A DNA stretch of 64,000 nt, from the NCBI GenBank assembly GCA_037127255.1, contig JBANSL010000002.1, positions 40,092,892 through 40,156,891 on the forward strand. Reading direction: 5' to 3'. Both the position numbers and the translations under genes were made by a program. Each line of letters starts with the position of its first letter. Positions within the stretch are counted from its first letter, which is position 1. Shown here piece by piece: positions 45,560 to 54,794 of this stretch. Below the pieces are notes generated by a model. That model was not told the origin of the DNA, did not search any database, and saw nothing but the letters and a program-made list of their open reading frames with translations. Origin of the DNA: Persicaria tinctoria (taxonomy: Eukaryota > Streptophyta > Magnoliopsida > Caryophyllales > Polygonaceae).

Positions 45560-46210
45560 GGTGAATCCTATCTCTCCCCTCTCTCCTGCTCTCTCGATCT
45601 CTTCTCTCTCGCTCAATCTTCCTTCATATGTCCCTATCGCTCAATCTTCATCTGTCGCTCAATCTTCTGTCTCGATATCTCTTCATCTGTTGATCGACGT
45701 CGGAATCCGGCGAAGCTCCTTCGCTCATCGTGCTCCCTCCCTCCCGCGGCTTCCAGATCTATTTCGAAACTCGGCGCTGATCTGAAGCAAAGCCGAGATC
45801 TGCTCCGTGTTCCTCATATGAAGCAAGGACGAGATCTATGGCGACATCGTCGCCTTCTCCCTTGATCTATCGCTGCAGATTCCGACATCGATCTCCTTCG
45901 ATCCCTCGGATCCAACCCAACGCAGGCTCAGATTCCGGCGCTTTTTGATGACGCCGCTTTTTGCTGCTGATCTCCACCGGAAGCTTTTGAAGGCCGGAGC
46001 AATGTCGGGGGCGGCCATGCTGCGAAGAGCGATGAGAAGGAGTGGTGGAGGACGAAACCGAACGAGAGTGACATCAGCGGGTGCCTGTCGAGTAGCTACA
46101 ACGTCACCAGTAACTGCAGTAGCAAGTAGCAACCACAACAGTAGCACGTCCAACAACAGGTTTGATTTTGCGATCAACACTTTCCCCTTCATGAAATTCA
46201 CATTTTGATC
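45560..46210. other. GC-richer leader-like block near the left end of the MULE
   Basis: CT-rich sequence (CTCTCTCGATCTCTTCTC) leads into frames open on both strands (minus 46264-45836, plus 45945-46208), neither of which I recognise. At the right end of the element, 53220-53420 is GA-rich in mirror fashion, so the two may be an imperfect inner extension of the terminal repeats. Confidence 0.4.
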
Positions 46211-46388
46211 TTTAATTTGGGAGTTTTGATCTTCAATTGCCATTGCCGCATCGTTCAAACGCACCTACAATTGGTTTCTATGGCTGAATTTTATACAAGT
46301 ATGAATTTGAATGTTCCATTGTCGCATCCTCTGTTAGTCTCTTTCTCTTTGTGAAATGCTACGTTCTACTGATTCCTCTCTGCAATTT

Positions 46389-46412
46389 GGGGGGGGGGGG
46401 GGGGGGGGGGGG
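46389..46412 (+). repeat. Homopolymer of 24 G
   Basis: Twenty-four consecutive G residues inside the MULE at 45482-53511. The length is likely to vary between molecules and between assemblies. Confidence 0.9.
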
Positions 46413-46679
46413 TTGGATGGTGCATTGTTCTTGATTTTGAATGTTATATGAATAGGCTAGATCTCAGTTCATGCAAGTGGTTTTTGAAGGAAACATAAAT
46501 TGGATTGAATCATTTATGTATGTGTTTCTGCTGTCTGTACTGTCTTTTTTTTTGCTTCTGAATATGTTATTTCTATTCACTGCAAATTTGGTATATTGCA
46601 CTCCATTGATGTCATCAAACCCAGCTCTTTTGTAAAATCAATTATAAAACAATTTGTTGTTAGAAAATTATATATGTGT

Positions 46680-47010
46680 TTGGGATTACTGAATCTGTAC
46701 ATTCTATATTCTGAAAAATCTGATTTCTGTATAATTTGTTGAATCTTTAACTTTAATCTGTACATTCTATATTCTGATTTCTGTATATTTTGATTTCTGT
46801 ATAATTTGTTGAATCTGAAAAATATGTAATCTGTATGCTGCTGAAAAATCTGTATGCTTGAATATGAAAATTCTGTAATCTGTATGCCGCTGAAAAATCT
46901 GTATGATTTCTGTATATTCTGATTTTTGTATGATTTCTGCTGAAAAATTTGTATGCTCTTGAATCTGTATGATTTCTGTATATTCTAATTTTTGTATGCT
47001 GCTGTATATT
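46680..47010. repeat. Degenerate short tandem repeat
   Basis: Variants of TCTGTATGATTTCTGTATA and CTGAAAAATCTGTATGC recur throughout. The block is AT-rich and non-coding. Confidence 0.6.
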
Positions 47011-47078
47011 GTCATTAGGGAGTTAATTGAACAAATCAACTTTCAAGAGAAGGGAAATTGCTGCTACTGTATCATATC

Positions 47079-47201
47079 ATGGGTTCGAGGTCTTATTCCA
47101 ACTTCATGGATCTTGCATCTGGTGTTTCTTTGAAGAGGTTTCAGGGGGCGAAGAGTGTATTTTACTCCCCTAGTGTGTTGCTTTCGATTTCGAATTATTA
47201 A
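47079..47201 (+). pseudogene. Possible captured 5' end of a class II trehalose-phosphate synthase
   Basis: ATG 47079 opens with MGSRSYSNFMDLASG, close to the conserved start of plant class II trehalose-6-phosphate synthases (SRSYTNLLDLASG). The similarity then fades (VSLKRFQGAKSVFYSP) and a stop follows. It is only a fragment and could be coincidence, but the match lies exactly at an initiator codon. Confidence 0.4.
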
Positions 47202-47309
47202 ATTTTCTGAATTTGGAATGAATGAATGTAATCTTTGGATTGTGTTCCATCATCAACTAAAATTGATCCACTAATATATGTTGTTTTTGCATCTATCGTA
47301 CTTATAAAA

Positions 47310-47384
47310 GTCTATTAGCTCAATGGGAAGAGCGATGTGTATACACACATACACATAGATGTGGGTTCGACTCCTACATAGGCT
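47310..47384 (+). other. tRNA-like sequence, first copy
   Basis: GTCTAT pairs with ATAGGC (acceptor-like). GCTC/GAGC forms a D-like stem and GTGGG-TTCGACT-CCTAC a T-like arm. The anticodon arm is replaced by a longer AT(GT)-rich palindrome (ATGTGTA...TACACAT), so no anticodon can be assigned. It may be a decayed tRNA or a SINE head. Confidence 0.4.
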
Positions 47385-47582
47385 AAAATACATAATTTTG
47401 TATTAGTTGATATGGTTTTCAAAATGCATTCCACGGAGCAAATTTGGTTTAGATGAGAGAAATTTTTTTTAGCAAATGAAAGGGGGGATCTTTTCATGTC
47501 AGCACTATTTTCTGGAATAACATCAAACTGTGCAATTCTGAAATACAGTTGTGCAACTCTAAAGTGCAGTTGTGCAACTAAA

Positions 47583-47651
47583 GTCTATTAGCTCAAAATG
47601 GTAGAGCAATGTACATACGCACAATGATGCGGGTTCAAATCCCGCATAGGC
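47583..47651 (+). other. tRNA-like sequence, second copy
   Basis: It has the same layout as the copy at 47310: GTCTAT with ATAGGC, GCTC with GAGC, and a perfect T arm GCGGG-TTCAAAT-CCCGC containing box B. The anticodon region (ATGTACATACGCACAAT) does not form a normal stem. It is preceded by AAGTCTATTAGCTCA, as in the first copy. Confidence 0.4.
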
Positions 47652-47944
47652 AATTTATGTTTGTCTCTTTTTTTTTTTGCTTTCCTTTCCAGTTGAGAAC
47701 AAGTGGAAATTGATCATGAAGGGATGGTGAGAGCTTTGGTAAACCGATATTTAGGTGGTAGTAACTCAAGCACTATTTTGTAGATGGGGTGAAAAGTGGG
47801 ATAAAGAACTTCCTAATCAAATATAGACAAAACCAAAATCTAGACCAAAAGAAAAGAAAAGATGATGCACACAATAATTCAAAGGAAGAAATAAACAAAT
47901 ATAGCAGTAGCAATTAGTGCTGACACTGATATTAGTGATGACAC

Positions 47945-48908
47945 CATGGTTATCAGAATCGCGATCCGGATTGGTAGGATCGTACGATCCTACGATCCTA
48001 GGGAGAATTCTGATCCGGATCGATGGTAAATACTCGTTTATACTAGAATCGGGAGTGGGATCGGTAGGATCGGTTAGGATCTTTAGGATCTTACCGATCC
48101 TAACCGATCCTAACGATCCTAGCAAATTCAGATGTTTATGAAATCTGGCCCATTTGTATAAAGCCCATATCGTTTTTTTGATGAAATTAGGCCCATTTCT
48201 AAATTTTTTTTAATTGTGTTTTAATTTTTGGGGGAAATTAAACCCTAAAATCCCTAATGTCGTTTTATGGGGGAAATTAAACCGATCCTAGTAATCTTTG
48301 CGTGTGAATCAACCCATGGAAGTGGTATTGGCGGTGGTAGTGGTGAACCTATAATAACTTGTAGTGAAGATGAAGCTATCGAGATAAATGATGGTGAAGA
48401 TGGTGATGATGTTGATGATTTCGCTGAGAGAGATGCTGAAATTGTTTATGATGACATTACAAACTAGAGATGGGAGGAGGAATTTCTAATGTCTACGAGT
48501 GTTAGCACCTATCACATATCACATATGACATTCCAGAACAATCATGTGATGTGGGATGTGTGGGTTTTATTTTTTTTGTTAATCTTGTTTCTTATACCTT
48601 TTTAGTTTGGTTTATGGATGTTAAGTGACTTATTTAAATATTTCAAGTATCACATTATACCCTTTGACATATTATCCTTGACCAGTTATGAATGGTAAGG
48701 AGTTGTTATTGGCATATGTTAGTTACTTAGTTTATTTAAAGGAGGAAATGACTAGTTTTGTTTAAAAATTAAGGTATTTGTTTGGTATGACTTATTTATA
48801 TTTGATTTTTTAGTTGGTTTTCACTTTTGCTAGAATCTTACGATCCTACGATCCGATCCTAAACCCTTGCATCGATCCTACATTAGGATCTCAATCCTAA
48901 AAACCATG
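47945..48908. mobile_element. hAT-type element with GATCCTA-rich ends
   Basis: The ends, CATGGTTATCAGAATCGCG and (reverse complement) CATGGTTTTTAGGATTGAG, are flanked by an 8-bp duplication with one mismatch (GATGACAC at 47937-47944, GCTGACAC at 48909-48916). Subterminal regions repeat TAGGATCGTACGATCCTACG. A plus-strand frame at about 48285-48467 encodes a Gly/Ser then Asp/Glu-rich tail (INDGEDGDDVDDFAERD, stop) that could be the end of a lost transposase. Confidence 0.8.
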
Positions 48909-48959
48909 GCTGACACTGCTATTAGTTACAATTAGTGCTGACACTGATATTAGTTACAA

Positions 48960-51460
48960 TTAGTGGTGAAAATTTGCTCAACATGTTGAGAAATACCATG
49001 TTGAGAATACCATGTTGAGAAGCAATACCATGTTGTTTCTCAACATGGTATTGTTTTTTTAAGTAAACAATAATGATAAAATCTAAAATTTGATGAGTAC
49101 CGATGACAGAATTGTGCTGACATATAAAAAAGAATACACGAACTTGTCTTATTACATGTGAAAACCTAAAATCTTATTCTATAATATCGAATTAATGTTT
49201 AATATGGAACATAAATGTCTAAGATATAATCTTTCCTAGTAGTACTTTTATATAGTATCGATGACAGAATTGTGCTAACAGCCTTATTTTGAATGCTTTA
49301 TCCTTCTCTTGAACTCTCCTATTGAAATCTTTCTATTGCAGGGTGGTCTTCCTGCTCTTAAAAATCAGTAGGCGGTCCCTCTGTCGAGCAAAGAAGAAAT
49401 CCAATTACACCATTGGAAATCAAGGCAAATGAAGAAAAGGAATGAACTAAAATAGGGATGTCAGACATACTAATAAGCCATCAAATATGAATTTCGGTTT
49501 CAAAGACCAAACAGAATTAACTTGCCTCTGCACAGAGAAGGAAATAACAGTGACGAAGGCACAAATTTTCAGGCTCCTTGAAGAGTCCACATGCAAAGTT
49601 CAAAATTGCTCAGCAGTGCCCTATCTCCTTGAAGTGTGCCCCATCTCCTTGAAGTGTGCAAATACGCTGCTTGAAGAATCGATTAGCATAAGTAAAGATC
49701 GAAACCTCGGCTCATAAAAATTGATCGACAGTGATCCTGCAAGCAAAGAAGCAAAGTCGGCAAAAGGAAACATGGGCTCGTAAAAATACAGTCACTAGGC
49801 CTATTGGGGCATTTCATCAAATAGGTTATGTGCAAAACATAAAACAACATATCAATCACAAATATAAAACAATAACGACAAGATTTCAGATTTCATTCAG
49901 CAATTGCAGCCATCACAAACAAAATCGAGTTCCTTATCAATCGATCTTCGATCGATTGATAAGTAAAACAATCGAAAGCAAAACATGGGGGATTGGTGGA
50001 AATTTGCTCAACATGATCTTATTTTTTCTCAATAATAGATTATTTTTGCATAACAATCGAGACTTGTGAAATTGTTCTCAACATGATTTTATTTTCTCTC
50101 AATATGTTTTCATACTTTCTCAATAGATTATTGCACAACATGCTCTTAATTTTGCTCAACAATCAAGACTTTTGAAATTGTGTCTCCACATAATCTTATT
50201 TTTTATAAATATAATTTTATACCTTTTTAATAGATTATTGCACAACACGGTCTTATTTTTGCTCATCAATAGAGTAAAATTGCACAACATGGGGGATTGG
50301 TGAAGTTTGGGTCAACATCATCTTATTTTTTCTCAACAATAGGTTATTTTTACACAACAATCGAGACTTTTGAATTTGTTCTCAATATGATTTTATTTTC
50401 TCTCAATATAATTTCATACTTTCTCAATAAATTATTGCACAGCATGGTCTTATTTTTGCTCATTAATACTTTATTTTTGCACAACATTCGAGACTTGTTA
50501 AATTGTGTCTCAACATGATCTTACTTTTTGTAAATATAATTTTATACTTTTTTAATAGATTATTGCACAACATGATCTTATTTTTGCTCATCAATAGACA
50601 ATAATTTCACAACATGGGGGATTGGTGAAATTTTGCTCAACATCATCTTATTTTTGCTCAATTATAGGTTATTTTTGCACAACAATCGAGACTTGTGAAT
50701 TTGTTCTCAACATGATCTTATTTTCTCTCAATATAATTTCATATTTTCTCAATAAATTATTCCACAACATGCTCTTATTTTTGCTCATCAATACTTTATT
50801 TTTGCACAACTAGTGGTGAAAATTAGTGCTGACACTAATATTAGTTACAATTAGTGCTGACACTGATATTAGTTACAATTAGTGGTGAAAATTTGCTCAA
50901 CATGTTAAGAAATACCATGTTGAGAATACCATGTTGAGAAGCAATACCATGTTGTTTCTCAACATGGTATTGTGCTGACATATAAAATCTAAAATTTGAT
51001 GAGTACCGATGACAGAATTGTGCTGACATATAAAGAAGAATACACAAACTTGTCTTATTACAAGATAAAATCTAAAATATTATTCTATAATATTGAATTA
51101 ATGTTTAATATGGAACATAAATGTCTAAGATATAATCTTTCCTAGTAGTACTTTTATATAGTATCGATGACAGAATTGTGTTGACAACCTTATTTTGAAT
51201 GCTTTATCCTTCTCTTGAACTCTCCTATTGAAATCTTTCTATTGCAGGGTGGTTTTCCTGCTCTCGAAAATCAGTAGGCGGCCCCTCTGTTGAGCAAAGA
51301 AGAAATCCAATTACACCATTGGAAATCAAGGCAAATGAAGAAAAGGAATGAACTAAAATAGGGATGTCAGACATACTAATAAGCTATCAAATATGAATTT
51401 CAGTTTCAAAGACCAAACATAATCAACTTGCCTCTCCACAGAGAAGGAAATAACAGTGAT
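48960..51460. repeat. Direct repeat of about 600 bp, offset about 1.9 kb
   Basis: Blocks at about 48960-49560 and 50876-51460 are collinear and highly similar (for example GATGAGTACCGATGACAGAA and AGGCGG(T/C)CCCTCTGT). Each contains the inverted repeat CAATACCATGTTG/CAACATGGTATTG with a 5-base loop (49024-49054 and 50943-50973). This is an internal duplication of the MULE. Confidence 0.85.
49982..50815. repeat. Tandem array of about 310-325-bp units
   Basis: Units start with AACATGGGGGATTGGTGAA at about 49982, 50288 and 50613. Each is built of sub-repeats of the form TTGCTCAACATGATCTTATT. No coding sequence is present. Confidence 0.8.
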
Positions 51461-51534
51461 GACAACATCAACAGTTCCAATACAAGAATAGTGAATATGT
51501 AAATACAAGATGGATGTGGGGGCAAATACAAGAA

Positions 51535-52730
51535 GAGAAAATTTGTGCCGAATGCACAAATTTTCAGCAGCAACAAACATGATCATTAAATTAACTAGAT
51601 GAGTATAATACACCATTTATGAACACAATTCTACAAATTTGCACCTCCGGTGCAAATTTTCTATGATTCAAGTGAAGTGATGACATGAGCAATGAAAGTG
51701 TAATAAGGAATGAGTACTTCATTATATCGTCAAATGCAATAATGGATGCAACAGTGAGGAATGCATATCATTAAATGAACTAAATGAATAGAATACACCA
51801 GTTATGAACACAATCCTACAAAAATTGCACCTCCGGTGCAAATTTTCTATGACTCAAGTGCAGTGATGACTTGAGCAATCAACTATATGAATAAAATACA
51901 CAAGTTATAAACACAATCTATCAAAATTTGCACCTCCGGTGCAAATTTTCTATGATTCAAATGCAGTGCTGACATGGAGCAATCAAAGTGTAATAAGGAA
52001 TGTGGAGTTCATTTTATTGTCAAATGCAATAATGGATGCAACAGTGAGGAATGCATATCATTAAATCAACTAGATCAGTAGTGTAAGCACATTATTCGGG
52101 ATGTATTTGATCTAGATATAGCAATGTTACATTTAAAGTGCAAGCACATTATTCGAATGAGCATAAAGAAGTATGGATTCAAAAGAAGACTTCAAAATCT
52201 CATCCAATACATAAAAAATGAAATAAAATTTACCAATGTAACATATTAACGAGCATACATAAGCATAAACAAGCACATATTCGATTGGAGACTTGAAAAT
52301 CACACACATATAGCAAAAAACGATCATAATCAGTAATTGATGCTTCAAAAATCAATCAAAATTTACGCCAAATGCGCAAATTTTGAGGAATTCCATAGCA
52401 GTAATCACTCGATTCGACTGTATTTCATAGAGATATAGCATAAATAAGCATAAACAAGCACATATTCAATTGGAGACATGAAAATTACACACATATAGCA
52501 AAAAAGATCTTAATGAGTAATTGATGCTTCAAAAATCAATAAAAATTTGCGCCTTCGGCGCAAATTTTGAGGCATTCCATAACAGTAATCACTCGAGTCG
52601 ACTGTATTTCATAGAGATATAGCATAAATAAGCATAAACAAGCACATATTCGATTGCAGACTTGAAAATCACACACATATAGCAAAAAACGATCAAAAAT
52701 CAGTAATTGATGCTTAAAATACAGGTTATG
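51535..52730. repeat. Array of repeated hairpins (TTTGCACC-TCC-GGTGCAAA type)
   Basis: Short perfect or near-perfect hairpins recur. TTTGCACCTCCGGTGCAAA occurs near 51640, 51828 and 51928. TTTGCGCCTTCGGCGCAAA occurs near 52547. Weaker variants lie near 51544 (TTTGTGCC...GCACAAATT) and 52365. Each is followed by a conserved spacer such as TTTTCTATGATTCAAGTG or TTTTGAGG(A/C)ATTCCATA. Spacer repeats containing AGCATAAACAAGCACATATT also recur. Confidence 0.8.
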
Positions 52731-52824
52731 TGCAAAACATAAAATAACATATCAATCACAAACATAAAACAACAAGGACAAGATTTCAGATTTCATTCAG
52801 CAATTGCAGCCATCAGAAACAAAA

Positions 52825-53205
52825 TCGAGTTCCTTACCAATCGATCTTCGACCGATTGATAAGGAAAACAGTCGGAAGCAAAGATCGACCAGTCAGAAGC
52901 AAAAATCGAGTTCCTTATCAATCGATCTTCGATCGATTGATAAGGAAACCTCGGCTCGTAAAAATACAGTCACTCGACCTATTGGGGCATTTCATCAAAC
53001 AGGTTATGTGCAAAACATAAAACAACATATCAATCACAATTACATAAAACAACAAGGATAAGATTTTAGATTTCGTTCAGCAATTGCAGCCATCACAAAC
53101 AAAATCGAGTTCCTTATCAATCGATCTTCGATCGATTGATAAGAAAAACAGTCGGAAGCAAAAATCGAGTTACTTATCAATCGATCTTCGATCGATTGAT
53201 AAGGC
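52825..53205. repeat. Cluster of 29-bp palindromes
   Basis: The inverted repeat TTATCAATCGATC-TTC-GATCGATTGATAA occurs near 52916, 53119 and 53178. A slightly altered copy lies near 52836 and a further copy lies outside the cluster near 49936. It is usually preceded by AAATCGAGTT(C/A)C. Arms are 13 bp and perfect in the best copies. Confidence 0.9.
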
Positions 53206-53520
53206 GCGGGATGAGGAATAACAACAAATTCGGAGAGAGAAAGGGAGATGTACCTCAAGCCGGAGCCATCTCCATCAATCGTCATCGTCGCTTGGAGATC
53301 GCAGAGATGGACGGGAGAGAAAGCGCGCATACTTCCTCGCTCGCAGAGATGGACGTTAGAGAGAGCATGCGGAGAGGGAGAGTCGGAGGAGAGAGAAACG
53401 CGCGTGGGAGAAGGGAGGAGGTTTATATTTAGTACATTTCACAAATTTGTCCTAAAACGTGGACATTTCACCAATTTGTCCCTATTTTGTGGCTATTTCG
53501 CAAATTGCCCCAAATTTTAA

Positions 53521-53728
53521 TAGTGTATTTTAAACTATAAATTAATGAATTATATTTTTTTTTTGTCTTTTCAAAATTTAAACTAAATACAATCTTAAGG
53601 ATTTGCCGATTCGAGCGATTCAATAAATGATCGACTATTTTACTAGGCGTAAATTTAGAGCGGTAAATGGGTCAGAGTGTCAGACAATTGGGATTGTAAG
53701 TCCGGGGTCAACTGACGGATATAACACC
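53521..53728. other. Short interval between two MULEs, no gene
   Basis: About 200 bases of AT-rich host DNA separate the two target-site duplications. Confidence 0.6.
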
Positions 53729-54029
53729 ACTACCAAAGGCCAATTTGCATAACTAGACCAAAAAAAAAACATATTTGCATAACTAGCCATGTCCCTTGTT
53801 TATTTGCTAGGGGTAGAAAGTGGTCAATTTTTGCCGGGTGAAGGGGAGGCCAGCACTGTAGCTCCATCTGTGGTAGAGAGAAATTTGGAGGGGGGGGGGG
53901 GTACTGGACATGTCAGAGGAATTGGGGGTTTGGCGCCAATAAAATAGGGAAAAAAGGGGGGCATTTTTGAGGGGAAATTTAAATGATTGGAATTAAGAGT
54001 GTCAATCAACCCTTATATAAGCTTGATTG

Positions 54030-54500
54030 ATGGGTGTCATTCCTCATTAAATGCTCTGCAAAATGAGAGGAAACATAGGAGACGAGTGGAATATGTCCTA
54101 CCATACTTGGAAATTGGACACTTTTTGGCTTACCAATAGAAGACATTTGTTTTACCAATAGGCCAAACATGTCCTACCATACATGGATATTTTGGAGATA
54201 GTAAGGAGGGGATTGACCGTAGCAGTTTTGGTGGGATGTTAGTGTAATTTTGGCGCCACAACATGGTTCTTCATTCGGGGATTGACCGTAGCAGTTTTGA
54301 CGGCTACGGTCAATCCCCGAATAGGCTGAACATGTCCTACCATACTTGGAAATTTATCTTACCATTAGAATACATTTATCTTACCAATAGGCTGAACATG
54401 TCCTACCATACTTGGAAATTTTGGAGAAATTTTGAGGGGATTGACCGTAGCCGTTTTGACGGGTTGTCAGTGTAATTTTGGCGCCAAAACGGGGTTCTTC
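54030..54500. repeat. Subterminal repeats and a perfect 20-bp hairpin
   Basis: The phrase GAACATGTCCTACCATACTT plus GGAAATT recurs, with TTACCAATAG units between copies. GGGGATTGACCGTAGC occurs three times. Between 54273 and 54322 two inverted 20-bp copies (starting ATTCGGGGATTGACC) face each other across a 10-base loop. Confidence 0.85.
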
Positions 54501-54794
54501 ATTGGGGGGAAGGGGGAGCATTTATGAAGGGAAAATGCAATCATTGCATTGATGGGTATTCCTCAAGCACATATATAAGCTTCAAAAGAGGATCTAAAAC
54601 ACCCCAATATGCCCTGCAAAAAGTGAGGCAGACCAAGAGAGAAACGGAAAGGACGGGGGAAAAGCCACACGTGCATCCGAGGAAACGATACAGTTGTCAT
54701 CCTACCAATAGTACAGGTACGGCCTGCCAATAGTGTTCTACTGTCTTCCCATTCCCGGAAAAGTGCAAGAAGTTTGTTCGTGCCAGTGGCAGCG

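Larger units (their letters stand above)
45482..53511. mobile_element. 8-kb MULE rich in hairpins and tandem repeats
   Basis: The left end, GAAAAAATTTGCGAAACAG, and the right end, read as GGGGCAATTTGCGAAATAG, are inverted repeats over about 70 bp that also share GACAAATTGGTGAA and TGTCCAC. A perfect 9-bp duplication AAATTTTAA flanks the element (45473-45481 and 53512-53520). No transposase is seen. The interior holds a possible trehalose-phosphate-synthase fragment, two tRNA-like sequences, a hAT MITE, direct and tandem repeats, and arrays of hairpins and palindromes. Confidence 0.85.

Noticed and set aside
49982..50815. Evenly spaced repeats resembling a CRISPR array
   Set aside because: The units are about 310-325 bp, are tandem with no unique spacers, and lie in plant nuclear DNA inside a MULE.
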